A stretch of DNA of 64,000 bases from JARRON01 sp037383845 (GTDB lineage Bacteria > Pseudomonadota > Gammaproteobacteria > Steroidobacterales > XN24): the NCBI GenBank assembly GCA_037383845.1, contig JARRON010000005.1:122057-186056 (forward strand), written 5' to 3'. Positions 37,614-46,698 of the stretch are shown piece by piece. The notes beneath the pieces are model-generated. The model was not told the DNA's origin, searched no databases, and saw nothing but the letters and a program-made list of their open reading frames with translations. The translations under genes and the position numbers were made by a program. How positions within the stretch are numbered: the first letter of the stretch is position 1; the number at the start of each line of letters is the position of its first letter.

Positions 37614-38516
37614 GTGAGCCCCATAACCTCGACGGACAACAAGCCTCTCTTCGAGCGCGGGCCCTCGCTGGGCACCCGCTTCGTGCTGCTTGCCGTTCTG
37701 TCCCTGGCCCTGATGGTGCTGGACCAGCAGCAGAATCACCTGCAGACCGTGCGTCGGGCCCTGTCCGTGGCGGTTTACCCGATCCGGGTGATGGTGGACA
37801 TGCCCTCGGCGCTGGTGGGCTGGACCGCCGAATACCTGGAGGAACGGGACCGGCTGGTAACGGAGAACCGCCGGCTCCGGGTCCAGAACCTCCGCCAGCA
37901 GGCCCGGCTCCAGCAGCTGAGCGCCCTGGAGGCGGAGAACGCCCGCCTGAGGGCACTGATGGAAACCCCCGCAAAGATGGCCGACCGCATCCAGGTGGCC
38001 GAGATCCTGTCCGTGGACCTGGACCCCTACCGGCACCGCATCGCCCTCAACCGGGGCAGCCAGGATGGCGTGTTCGTGGGCCAGGCGCTGCTTGACGCCG
38101 GCGGCGTGGTGGGCCAGGTCACCCGTGTGGACACCCTCGGATCCGAGGCGATCCTCATCAGCGATCCCAGTCACGCGACGCCCGTGGAGATCCACCGCAA
38201 CGGCCTGCGTACCGTGGCCATCGGCACCGGCGACGTTTCCCGGGTGGACCTGCCCTTCATTCCCAACAGCGCGGATGTCCGCGTCGGCGACATCGTCATG
38301 TCGTCCGGGCTGGGCCAGGCCTTCCCCGCGGGTTACCCGGTCGCCCGCATCAGCCGGATCGACCGGCGGCCGGGAGAGCCTTTCGCCCGCGTCGAGGCGG
38401 AGCCCACCGCCGCCCTGAACCGGGAAAGAGAGGTCCTCTTGGTCTGGCAGGGCGGGGAGGTGGACTCCACCACGGCAGAGGCCAGCGAGCCGGAAGCCGG
38501 GGACGGGGCTCCGTGA
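37614..38516 (+). CDS. mreC: Rod-shape protein MreC
   Basis: A 300-residue periplasmic protein with one N-terminal membrane helix (residues 22-38). A coiled coil with leucine- and glutamate-rich heptads runs from residue 78 to 122, then the two beta-barrel domains (RIALNRGSQDGVFVGQ, DVRVGDIVMSSGLG). It links MreB to PBP2/RodA. The GTG start at 37614 is 61 nt after mreB. The C-terminal tail is acidic and non-conserved. Confidence 0.95.
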   Translation: MSPITSTDNKPLFERGPSLGTRFVLLAVLSLALMVLDQQQNHLQTVRRALSVAVYPIRVMVDMPSALVGWTAEYLEERDRLVTENRRLRVQNLRQQARLQQLSALEAENARLRALMETPAKMADRIQVAEILSVDLDPYRHRIALNRGSQDGVFVGQALLDAGGVVGQVTRVDTLGSEAILISDPSHATPVEIHRNGLRTVAIGTGDVSRVDLPFIPNSADVRVGDIVMSSGLGQAFPAGYPVARISRIDRRPGEPFARVEAEPTAALNREREVLLVWQGGEVDSTTAEASEPEAGDGAP

Positions 38517-39001
38517 GCGCCGCAGTCCGTCATCCCACCTGGCCGGTCGTCCTCAGCATGCTGGTGGGCCTGTCCCTGGAAGTGACGCCGCTGCCCGGCG
38601 GCGCCGCGGCCTGGGCGCCCCCGTGGCTGGCCCTGGCCGTCATCTACTGGTCACTTGCGTACCCGCGCCGGTACGGCCTCGGCCTGGCCTGGAGCTCGGG
38701 CCTGGTGCTGGACGTCCTCAAGGGTGGACTGCTGGGCCAGCACGCCCTGGCCCTGACGGTGGTCGCCCTCATCGCCGTCCGCTTCCACCTCCGTTTCCGC
38801 CTGTTTCCCATCTGGCAGCAGGCGGGGATGGTCGGCCTGGTGGCCGCCATCCACGAGTTCCTCATCTTCTGGGTGGACGGTCTCGCCGGCGAGGCTGAGC
38901 TCAGCTGGCAGCGGCTCATCCCGCCGGTGACGGCGGCGCTGCTGTGGCCCCCGGCAACGGCCGTGCTGGACCGGTTCCGGCGCTGGCTGGGGATGGGCTG
39001 A
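38513..39001 (+). CDS. mreD: Rod-shape protein MreD
   Basis: A 162-residue inner-membrane protein with five or six helices. The LALAVIYWSLAYPRRYGLGLAW and LDVLKGGLLGQHALALTVV segments are MreD hallmarks. Starts on a GTGA overlap with the mreC stop, so it is translationally coupled. Confidence 0.93.
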   Translation: MSAAVRHPTWPVVLSMLVGLSLEVTPLPGGAAAWAPPWLALAVIYWSLAYPRRYGLGLAWSSGLVLDVLKGGLLGQHALALTVVALIAVRFHLRFRLFPIWQQAGMVGLVAAIHEFLIFWVDGLAGEAELSWQRLIPPVTAALLWPPATAVLDRFRRWLGMG

Positions 39002-39007
39002 GCCGCC

Positions 39008-40861
39008 GTGGCCGATCGCCTCAAGGACACCTGGCGGGAGCAGCGCATGTTTTTCGGCCGCGTGGTGGCGGCGGCCATCTGCGTGGTGTTGCTCGCGGGG
39101 CTCGTGGTGGGCCGCCTGGTGGACCTCCAGGTACTCAATTTCGAGCACTTCAGCCGCCTCTCCCAGGGCAACCGGGTCCGCCTGGAGCCGGTGCCCCCGG
39201 TGCGCGGCCTGCTGTTCGACCGCAACGGACACGTCATCGCCGAGAACCGGCCCGTCTATCAGCTTGAGCTGGTGCCCGAGCAGGTGGACGACGTGGATTC
39301 GACGCTTCAGAGGCTGGTGGCCCTGGCGCTCGTTCGGGAGGAGGATCTGCCGCGGATCCACACCCAGATCCGCAGCCAGCGCGCCTTCGAGCCCACCATC
39401 CTGCGCTACCGCCTGACCGCCGAGGAGGCGGCCCTGTTCGCGGTCCGCCGGCCCGGCTTCCCGGGCGTGGACATACAGGCGCGGCTGGCAAGGGAGTATC
39501 CCGGGCGCGAGATCGCTTCCCACGCCGTGGGCTATGTAGGCGCGGTCTCCGAGGCGGACCTTGAGGAAATCGATGCCGCCAACTACGCCGGCACCTCCCA
39601 GATCGGCAAGCTCGGCATCGAGCGCCAGTACGAGGACCTGCTGCACGGCACGACCGGCTACCGCCAGGTCCTGGTGAACGCCCAGGGACGGGTGCTCCAG
39701 GAGCTGGAGCGCACTGACGCGGTGCCCGGCATGAACCTCTACCTGACCCTCGACCTGGAGCTGCAGGCAGCAGCCGAGGCCGCCCTGGCGGGCCGGCGCG
39801 GAGCAGTGGTGGCGCTGGATCCGCGCAACGGCCAGGTGCTGGCACTGGCCAGCGTGCCCGGCTACGACCCCAACCTGTTCAGCCAGGGCCTCACCGCGGC
39901 CCAGTACAGAGGCCTGCAGACGGACCCTGACCAGCCGCTGTTTAACCGGGCGCTGCGCGGCCAGTACCCCCCGGGTTCCACCATCAAGCCCATCCTCGCC
40001 CTGGCGGGGCTGCATTACGGCGCCGTGACCCCCGCCGACACGGTGTTCTGCCCCGGCTGGTACAGCCTCCCCGGCCACTCCCACCGCTACCGGGACTGGA
40101 AACGGCAGGGCCACGGGACCATCGACATGGAGGACTCCGTCGCCCAGTCCTGCGACGTGTACTACTACCGGCTGGCCGTGGCGCTGGGCATCGAGCGCAT
40201 GCACGAGTTCCTCAACTGGTTCGGGCTGGGGCACCGCACCGGCCTGGACGTGCCGGGCGAGAAGGCCGGCATCGTGCCCTCGCCGGACTGGAAAGCATCC
40301 GCCTTCAGCCGGCGCGAGGACCAGGTGTGGTTCCCGGGCGAGACCGTCATCACCGGCATTGGCCAGGGCTACATGCTGGCCACGCCCCTGCAGCTGGCCC
40401 AGGCGGCCGCCATCCTGGCAAACCGCGGGCAGGGCTTCCGGCCTCACCTGCTCATGGCGGTGGAAAACCCGGCCACCGGGGAACGGGACGTCCTGGCGCC
40501 GGAGCCTCTGCCGAAAGTCGGCGTCAACCCCGCCCTGTTCGAGGAGGGCGTGGACGCCATGGTAGCCGTGGTCAACGGCCCCCGGGGCACGGCCCGCGCC
40601 ATCGGAGCAGACGCGCCCTGGACCATCGCGGGCAAAACCGGGACGGCCCAGGTTATCGGCATCGCCCAGGGCGAGGAATACGACGAGGAAGAAACCGCGG
40701 AACGCCACCGCCCCCACGCGCTGTTTATCGCCTTCGCGCCTGCCGCAGCGCCGGAGATCGCTGTCGGCGTGCTGGTGGAGAACGGGGGCAGCGGCAGCGG
40801 CGCCGCCGCGCCGGTAGCCCGGCAGGTGCTGGACGCCTGGCTGGGAGGCCCTGCGCCGTGA
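39008..40861 (+). CDS. mrdA: Penicillin-binding protein 2
   Basis: A 617-residue class B transpeptidase for lateral peptidoglycan. A membrane anchor (residues 17-38) and pedestal domain (VRGLLFDRNGHVIAEN) lead to the transpeptidase domain with SxxK in PPGSTIKP, SxN as SCD and KTGTAQ. GTG start 6 nt after mreD. It pairs with the RodA glycosyltransferase encoded next. Confidence 0.97.
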   Translation: MADRLKDTWREQRMFFGRVVAAAICVVLLAGLVVGRLVDLQVLNFEHFSRLSQGNRVRLEPVPPVRGLLFDRNGHVIAENRPVYQLELVPEQVDDVDSTLQRLVALALVREEDLPRIHTQIRSQRAFEPTILRYRLTAEEAALFAVRRPGFPGVDIQARLAREYPGREIASHAVGYVGAVSEADLEEIDAANYAGTSQIGKLGIERQYEDLLHGTTGYRQVLVNAQGRVLQELERTDAVPGMNLYLTLDLELQAAAEAALAGRRGAVVALDPRNGQVLALASVPGYDPNLFSQGLTAAQYRGLQTDPDQPLFNRALRGQYPPGSTIKPILALAGLHYGAVTPADTVFCPGWYSLPGHSHRYRDWKRQGHGTIDMEDSVAQSCDVYYYRLAVALGIERMHEFLNWFGLGHRTGLDVPGEKAGIVPSPDWKASAFSRREDQVWFPGETVITGIGQGYMLATPLQLAQAAAILANRGQGFRPHLLMAVENPATGERDVLAPEPLPKVGVNPALFEEGVDAMVAVVNGPRGTARAIGADAPWTIAGKTGTAQVIGIAQGEEYDEEETAERHRPHALFIAFAPAAAPEIAVGVLVENGGSGSGAAAPVARQVLDAWLGGPAP

Positions 40862-41994
40862 GCGTCATGGGCGAACAGGCGCTCCGGGAAACGCGGCCGC
40901 TGTCGGTGGCCGGGCGGCTGGTGGCGGGACTGAAACTGGACGGTCCGCTGCTGGCCGGACTGCTGGTGATCTGCGGTTTCGGGCTGGTCGTACTTTGGAG
41001 CGCCGGCGGCCAGGATGCGTCCCTGCTGCAGCGCCAGGGCCTGCGCCTCGGGGTGGGCCTGGGGGTGATGGTGATGGTCGCCCAGGTGCCGCCCAAGTTC
41101 ATGCGTATCTGGTCGCCCTGGGCGTTTGCCCTGGGAGTCGTGCTGCTTGGGCTGGTCATCGTGGGCGGCGACGTGGGCAAGGGAGCCCAGCGCTGGCTCG
41201 ACCTGGGCGTCGTGCGATTCCAGCCCTCGGAGCTGATGAAGCTGGCGGTGCCCATGATGGCGGCCTGGTATCTCCATGACCGCCCGCTGCCGCCCCGCTT
41301 CCGGGACATGCTGGTGCTTGGGGTGCTCATCGTCGTGCCCGCGGTCATGATCGCGGTGCAGCCGGACCTGGGTACCGCCCTGCTGGTGGCCAGCGCCGGC
41401 GTGCTGGTGGTTCTGCTCGGGGGACTGCGGGTTCGCTACATCGTCGCCCTGGGCGCCCTGGGCGCCGCTCTGGCGCCGGTGCTGTGGCACTACATGCACG
41501 ATTACCAGCGGCGGCGGGTCCTGACGTTCCTGAATCCCGAGAGCGATCCCCTGGGAGCCGGTTACCACATCATCCAGTCGAAGATCGCCATCGGCTCCGG
41601 CGGCCTGTTCGGCAAGGGTTGGACCAACGGCACCCAGGCCCAGCTCGAGTTCCTCCCGGAGCGTTCCACCGACTTCATCTTCGCCGTGCTGGGCGAGGAA
41701 TTCGGCCTGCTGGGCCAGGGCATGCTCATACTGGCCTACCTCTTCGTCATCGGCCGCGGCCTGTTCATCGCCGCGGAGGCCCAGGACACCTTCACCCGTC
41801 TGCTGGCGGGCAGTATCAGCCTCACCTTCTTCGTCTACGTGTTCGTCAACATGGGAATGGTGACCGGGCTTTTGCCGGTGGTGGGGGTGCCGCTCCCGCT
41901 GATCAGCTACGGCGGCACTTCCATGGTGACCCTCATGGTGGGTTTCGGTATTCTCATGTCGATCCACGGTCATCGGAAACTGCTAGCCGGGTGA
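40858..41994 (+). CDS. rodA: Peptidoglycan glycosyltransferase RodA
   Basis: A 378-residue SEDS polymerase with ten membrane helices. Conserved segments are GAQRWLDLGVVRFQPSELMKL, the catalytic-loop region QPDLGTALL and GVPLPLISYGGTSM near the C-terminus. The GTG start at 40858 overlaps the mrdA stop (GTGA), the usual tight PBP2-RodA coupling. Confidence 0.97.
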   Translation: MSVMGEQALRETRPLSVAGRLVAGLKLDGPLLAGLLVICGFGLVVLWSAGGQDASLLQRQGLRLGVGLGVMVMVAQVPPKFMRIWSPWAFALGVVLLGLVIVGGDVGKGAQRWLDLGVVRFQPSELMKLAVPMMAAWYLHDRPLPPRFRDMLVLGVLIVVPAVMIAVQPDLGTALLVASAGVLVVLLGGLRVRYIVALGALGAALAPVLWHYMHDYQRRRVLTFLNPESDPLGAGYHIIQSKIAIGSGGLFGKGWTNGTQAQLEFLPERSTDFIFAVLGEEFGLLGQGMLILAYLFVIGRGLFIAAEAQDTFTRLLAGSISLTFFVYVFVNMGMVTGLLPVVGVPLPLISYGGTSMVTLMVGFGILMSIHGHRKLLAG

Positions 41995-43004
41995 AAACCT
42001 CCATCTTCGCGATCCTCTGTGCCCTGTGCGCCTGGGGATCGACCGCCAGCGCCGCCGATCCGCGGCCGCTTGACCTCCAACGGGAAGACGTCCGTGCTTT
42101 CATCAGCCGCCTGGGCGAGCAGCACGGCATGGACACGGCGTCCGTCGAGCAGGCGCTGGCCGCGGCCCGCGTTCAGCCGGGCATTCTCGAGGCCATCAGC
42201 CGGCCGGCGGAGAAGGTCAAGCCCTGGTACGAGTACCGGGAGATCTTCCTTACCGAGGAGCGCATCGCCGCGGGCGTGGAGTTCTGGCGCGAGCATGCCG
42301 ACCTCCTCCAGCGGATCTACCGGGAAAGCGGCGTATCACCCTCGGTGATCGCAGGGATCATCGGCGTGGAAACCTATTACGGCAGGATCACCGGCCGTCA
42401 CCGGGTGCTGGACGCCCTGGCGACCCTGGCCTTCGAGTATCCGCCGCGCAGCAGCTTTTTCACCCGGGAGCTGGAGCAGTTCTTCCTGATGACACGCGAG
42501 CAGTCGCTGGACCCGGAATCCCTTACCGGATCCTACGCCGGCGCCATGGGCCTGCCCCAGTTCATTCCGTCCAGCTACCGGGCCTATGCCGCCGACGGCG
42601 ACGGTGACGGCCACATCGACCTGTGGACAAGCGTGCCCGACGTACTGGCCAGCGTCGCCAACTATCTCTCGGTTCACGGCTGGCGCGCGGACGAGCCGGT
42701 GGTCGCGCGCGCGATACTGGACGGCGGCGCACCGGAAGACCTCGCCGACCAGGGATTGAAACCCACCACCACCGTCGGCGCCCTCTGGGATGCCGGCATC
42801 GGCCTGGCCGGTCCCGTGCCCGCCGGGCGGGATTCCGCCGCCGGCCTGTTCGAGCTGGAGGGCAGGGACGGTCCGCTGCACTGGGCGGGCTTCAACAATT
42901 TCTACGTGATCACCCGTTACAACCGCAGCCTCATGTACGCACTGGCCGTAACGCAGCTGGGCGATGCCGTTGCCGCCCGGGCGGTCCCCGGCGATGGCTT
43001 CTAG
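41991..43004 (+). CDS. mltB: Lytic murein transglycosylase B
   Basis: A 337-residue periplasmic transglycosylase. The signal peptide ends WGSTASA; no lipobox cysteine follows, so this copy looks soluble. The catalytic Glu is in IIGVETYYG, with the family motif GSYAGAMGLPQFIPSSYRAYA and a calcium-like DGDGDGHID loop. GTG start overlapping rodA by 4 bp. Confidence 0.95.
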   Translation: MKTSIFAILCALCAWGSTASAADPRPLDLQREDVRAFISRLGEQHGMDTASVEQALAAARVQPGILEAISRPAEKVKPWYEYREIFLTEERIAAGVEFWREHADLLQRIYRESGVSPSVIAGIIGVETYYGRITGRHRVLDALATLAFEYPPRSSFFTRELEQFFLMTREQSLDPESLTGSYAGAMGLPQFIPSSYRAYAADGDGDGHIDLWTSVPDVLASVANYLSVHGWRADEPVVARAILDGGAPEDLADQGLKPTTTVGALWDAGIGLAGPVPAGRDSAAGLFELEGRDGPLHWAGFNNFYVITRYNRSLMYALAVTQLGDAVAARAVPGDGF

Positions 43005-43806
43005 GCTGCGCCACGGGGGCCTCTGGCTTGCGGTGCTGCTGTTCGCCGGCTGCGCCAGCCTGGACGGGGAACAGGACACGGCCCCCCGGCGGCCGCCCGA
43101 CCTGACGTCCATCCCGGACGCGGTCCCGCGGACGGAGCCCCGGAGCGCCCGGGGCAATCCGCCCTTCTACGAGGTGGCGGGCCGGCGCTACTACGTGAAG
43201 GACAGCGCCGCCGGCTACCTGGAACGGGGCGTGGCCTCCTGGTACGGGACCAAGTTCCACGGTCGTTCCACTTCCAGCGGCGAGCCCTACGACATGTACG
43301 CCATGACGGCGGCCCACAAGACCCTGCCCCTGCCGACCTACGTTCGCGTGACCCACCTGGGCAACGGCCGCAGCGTGGTGGTCCGGGTCAATGACCGGGG
43401 CCCCTTCGTGGGGGAACGGATCATCGACCTGTCCTACGCCGCGGCCGTCCGGCTCGGCATGCACCACGACGGCACGGCCCTGGTGCAGGTCGAGGCCCTG
43501 AATCCAGGCGCCCCCGGCGCCGCCTCGGGGGCCGTCACCGTCGCCAGCACGGGGCCGACGCAAGAGCTGCCGCGGGACTTCTGGCTGCAGGCAGGCGCGT
43601 TCTCCGAACCGGGCAACGCCCGGCGGCTGGCGGACCGGATCTCTGCCGCGGGGATCCCCAACGTGGCGGTGAAGCAGGCGGAGCAGGCCAGCCCTCCTCT
43701 CTACCGGGTCCGCGTCGGTCCCTACCAGGACGCCGAGACGGTCGAGCAGATGCTCGTCCGGCTGCGGGCCCTCGACATCCGGGACGTTCACCTGGCCGAC
43801 TACTGA
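42994..43806 (+). CDS. rlpA: Septal ring lytic transglycosylase RlpA (lipoprotein)
   Basis: A 270-residue lipoprotein. The N-terminal lipobox LLFAGC is followed by the RlpA double-psi barrel (GVASWYGTKFHGRSTSSGE, MTAAHKTLPLPTYVRV, VVRVNDRGPF). A C-terminal SPOR domain that binds denuded glycan (FWLQAGAFSEPGNARRLAD, YRVRVGPYQDAETVEQML) ends the protein. I prefer ATG 42994, which overlaps mltB by 11 bp; an in-frame ATG at 42964 adds a Pro-rich stretch. Confidence 0.95.
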   Translation: MASRLRHGGLWLAVLLFAGCASLDGEQDTAPRRPPDLTSIPDAVPRTEPRSARGNPPFYEVAGRRYYVKDSAAGYLERGVASWYGTKFHGRSTSSGEPYDMYAMTAAHKTLPLPTYVRVTHLGNGRSVVVRVNDRGPFVGERIIDLSYAAAVRLGMHHDGTALVQVEALNPGAPGAASGAVTVASTGPTQELPRDFWLQAGAFSEPGNARRLADRISAAGIPNVAVKQAEQASPPLYRVRVGPYQDAETVEQMLVRLRALDIRDVHLADY

Positions 43807-43908
43807 CCGGGCGTCTCGCTACTTTCGGGGCAGACGACGGTGTAACATTTCCCGCCGTCAATCCCACCTCCCACATCAACGGCAACACCCTCGCGACTAC
43901 AGGGAGTC

Positions 43909-45063
43909 ATGCGCAAAATCAATTACTTGCTATATGGTCTAGCCCTGCTCCTGGCCGCCGGCGCCGCCGCGGCACAGATGCCGGACGCCGCACCCCCCGT
44001 GCCTGCAGCGCCGGCTATCCCTGCCCGGGGCTACATCCTCCTCGACGCCCGCTCCGGGGACGTCCTCGCCGAGAAGCAGGCCGACGACCCCATGGACCCG
44101 GCGAGCATCACCAAGCTCATGACCGCCTATGCGGTGTTTGCCGAGCTGGCCAAGGGCAACCTGAGCCTTGATGACATGGTGACGGTGAGCGAGAAGGCCT
44201 GGCGCACCCCCGGCTCCCGAACCTTCATCGAGGTGGGGACCCGGGTGCGGCTGGAGGACCTTGTGCGCGGAATGATCATCCAGTCGGGCAACGACGCTTC
44301 CGTGGCCCTTGCCGAGCACGTCGCGGGAACAGAGGCCGCCTTCGCGGAGCTCATGAACCAGTACGCGGCGAGCCTGGGAATGAACAACACCCATTTCGTC
44401 AACGCCACCGGACTGCCGGCGGAAGAGCACTACAGCTCCGCGCGGGACATTGCGCGACTGGCCACCGCCATCGTCACCCGGTTTCCAGCCTATTACCGCT
44501 ACTACTCGGAGCGCGAGTTCACCTATAACGACATCACCCAGCGCAACCGCAACGCCCTGCTGTGGCGTGACGCCAGCGTTGACGGGATGAAGACCGGCAT
44601 GACCGACGCCGCGGGCTACTGCCTGGTGGCCTCCGCGCTCCGGGACGACATGCGCCTGATCTCCGTGGTGCTGGGCACGACCGGCCCCAAGGTGCGCGCC
44701 GATGCCAGCCAGGCCCTTCTCAACTGGGGTTTCCGCTTTTTCGAAACCCACCGGCTGTATGCAGCCGGCGAGCCCGTGACCCAGGTCCGGGTATGGAAGG
44801 GCGACAGAGAGCAGGCAGGTGTGGGCCTCGACCAGGACCTGTGGATCACCCTGCCCCGGGGTCGCTACGAGGCCGTGGAAGCCGTGGCCGAGCTTGAGTC
44901 TCCCCTGGTAGCGCCGCTCCCGGCGGAGGAGCCCGTCGGCAAGCTTCGGGTCACCCTGGACGGTAACCAGCTGGCACTGCGCACGCTGCGCCCCCTGGCG
45001 ACGGTGCCCGAAGGCGGTCTGCTGCGCCAGGCCATGGACACGGTTCTGCTGTGGATGGAATGA
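43909..45063 (+). CDS. dacA: D-alanyl-D-alanine carboxypeptidase (PBP5/6 type)
   Basis: A 384-residue class C penicillin-binding protein that trims pentapeptides. It has a signal peptide (to AAAAQ), the SxxK motif SITK, SGN and KTG. A C-terminal beta domain and amphipathic membrane-binding helix (MDTVLLWME) follow. A 102-nt spacer after rlpA probably contains a promoter. The following gene starts on the ATGA of its stop codon. Confidence 0.96.
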   Translation: MRKINYLLYGLALLLAAGAAAAQMPDAAPPVPAAPAIPARGYILLDARSGDVLAEKQADDPMDPASITKLMTAYAVFAELAKGNLSLDDMVTVSEKAWRTPGSRTFIEVGTRVRLEDLVRGMIIQSGNDASVALAEHVAGTEAAFAELMNQYAASLGMNNTHFVNATGLPAEEHYSSARDIARLATAIVTRFPAYYRYYSEREFTYNDITQRNRNALLWRDASVDGMKTGMTDAAGYCLVASALRDDMRLISVVLGTTGPKVRADASQALLNWGFRFFETHRLYAAGEPVTQVRVWKGDREQAGVGLDQDLWITLPRGRYEAVEAVAELESPLVAPLPAEEPVGKLRVTLDGNQLALRTLRPLATVPEGGLLRQAMDTVLLWME

Positions 45064-45320
45064 GCGAAGACCTCCTGACTTTCCCGCTGGAGTTTCCCGT
45101 CAAGGTGATGGGCCGCAGCGCTCCCGATTTCGTAGAACTGGTCACGGGAATCGTGTCCGATCACACCGGGGCGCTTGCCGAAGAGGCGGTCGCCGTGCGG
45201 GACAGCCGGAAAGGCAACTTCGTGTCCGTGACGGTGACATTCACCGCCACCAGCCGCGAGCAGCTGGACGCCGTCTACAGGGCCCTGTCCGGCCACGAGC
45301 GCGTCCTGATGGTGCTGTAG
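45060..45320 (+). CDS. ybeD: YbeD/DUF493 family protein
   Basis: An 86-residue ferredoxin-like small protein (LEFPVKVMGRSAPDFVELV, then TFTATSREQLDAVYRAL). YbeD-type proteins sit between dacA and lipB across gammaproteobacteria and have a possible regulatory ACT-like fold; the function is unknown. It is coupled to both neighbours by ATGA and GTG-stop overlaps. Confidence 0.93.
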   Translation: MSEDLLTFPLEFPVKVMGRSAPDFVELVTGIVSDHTGALAEEAVAVRDSRKGNFVSVTVTFTATSREQLDAVYRALSGHERVLMVL

Positions 45321-45964
45321 TGACCGGCTGCCCCTCGGTGCGCCGCCTCGGCCAGGTGGAATACGAGCCCACGTGGCGGCAGATGCAGCGGTTCACGGAA
45401 GATCGGAACGCGACGACGCCGGACGAGATCTGGCTTCTGGAGCACCCGCCGGTGTTCACCCTGGGGCTCAACGGCAGCCGTGAACACCTGATCGCGCCGG
45501 GCGACATCCCCGTCTTCCAGATCGATCGCGGCGGCCAGGTCACGTATCACGGTCCGGGCCAGCTGGTGGTCTATCCCCTGCTGGACCTGGAACGGTCCCG
45601 GCTCGGCGTGCGTGACCTGGTGACGGCCCTGGAGCAGTCCGTCATCCGGTGCGTAGCCGAATACGGGATCGAAGCCGTCTCCCGTTGCGACGCCCCGGGC
45701 GTGTACGTGGAGGGACGCAAGCTCGCGAGCGTCGGGCTACGTATCCGCCGGGGCTGCAGCTACCACGGCCTTGCGCTGAACGTGGACGCTGACCTGGAGC
45801 CTTTCGGTCGCATCAACCCCTGCGGCTTCCGGGGCATGAAGGTTACGCGGCTTGCCGACCTGGGCGTCGACCGGTCCCTGTCGGCAGTGGCGGACGATCT
45901 GCTTGCCCAGCTGCTGCCGGCCCTGGGCTACGGTGACGGGGACAGTCGGGCCCGCAGCGCCTGA
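45320..45964 (+). CDS. lipB: Lipoyl(octanoyl) transferase
   Basis: A 214-residue enzyme moving octanoate from acyl carrier protein to lipoyl domains. Key segments are the GGQVTYHGPGQLVVYPLLDL core, lysine in GRKLASVGLRI, and the catalytic Cys in INPCGFRGMKVT. GTG start. The 3' end overlaps the convergent murU gene by 37 bp. lipA, often the next gene, is absent here. Confidence 0.96.
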   Translation: MTGCPSVRRLGQVEYEPTWRQMQRFTEDRNATTPDEIWLLEHPPVFTLGLNGSREHLIAPGDIPVFQIDRGGQVTYHGPGQLVVYPLLDLERSRLGVRDLVTALEQSVIRCVAEYGIEAVSRCDAPGVYVEGRKLASVGLRIRRGCSYHGLALNVDADLEPFGRINPCGFRGMKVTRLADLGVDRSLSAVADDLLAQLLPALGYGDGDSRARSA

Positions 45965-46623
45965 AGGCGCTCCAGGGTGCCCACGTCCGTCCACTCGCCC
46001 TCGTGAAGCTGTCCGCTGACCCGTCCCGCCGCGGCGGCATCCCGCAGCAGCGGCGCCAGGGGAAAGCGCCCGGCGTCGCTGTTGGCGAACAGGGCCGGAT
46101 CGATCACGGCAATGCCGCTGTAGGTGAGCCGTCCTTCGCCGGCGGCGAGCACGCGCCCGTCCCCCAGTGCAAAGTCCCCACCGGCGTTGTGGGGCGGGTT
46201 CGGCACGAGCACCAGGTGAGCCAGCATGCCCCGCTCAAGGACCAGCCCGCCCAGGGGAAGGTCCGTCCAGACGTCGCCGTTGACCAGGAGAAAAGGGCCC
46301 GGTCCCAGCAGCGGCAGCGCCCGGAAGATGCCGCCACCGGTCTCCAGGGGCGGCCAGGGTTCCGGGGAGTAGCGGATGTGCACTCCCCAGTTCGTGCCAT
46401 CACCCAGGCTGTCGCGGATCCGGTCGCCCAGCCACGACAGGTTCATGACCACGTCGTGGATGCCCGCGGCCGCCAGCGCCCTGAGGTGGTGCGCCACCAG
46501 GGGCTCCCCGCCGACGGGTATCAGGGGCTTGGGCAACGTGTCCGTCAGCGGCCTGAGCCGCTCTCCCCGTCCCGCCGCGAGGACCATGGCCGAGGCAGGG
46601 GATTGTCGGTCGGCGGTGGCCAT
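45928..46623 (-). CDS. murU: N-acetylmuramate alpha-1-phosphate uridylyltransferase
   Basis: A 231-residue nucleotidyltransferase of the MurNAc recycling pathway that bypasses fosfomycin-sensitive MurA. It has the NTP-binding LAAGRGERLRPLTDTLPKPLIPVGG, the substrate segment ETGGGIFRALPLLG, FLLVNGDVWTD and a GEWTDVGTLERL end. Start taken at ATG 46623; an upstream ATG at 46671 adds an unconserved stretch. The partner kinase AmgK is not next to it, although in Pseudomonas the two are adjacent. Confidence 0.92.
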   Translation of the reverse strand: MATADRQSPASAMVLAAGRGERLRPLTDTLPKPLIPVGGEPLVAHHLRALAAAGIHDVVMNLSWLGDRIRDSLGDGTNWGVHIRYSPEPWPPLETGGGIFRALPLLGPGPFLLVNGDVWTDLPLGGLVLERGMLAHLVLVPNPPHNAGGDFALGDGRVLAAGEGRLTYSGIAVIDPALFANSDAGRFPLAPLLRDAAAAGRVSGQLHEGEWTDVGTLERLQALRARLSPSP

Positions 46624-46698
46624 GGTCGCGGGGCGCTTCCGGCGTTGGTGGGAGCTGCTGAAGTATGCCATGGTAGCTCGCGGCGCTCGGGAAGAAAC

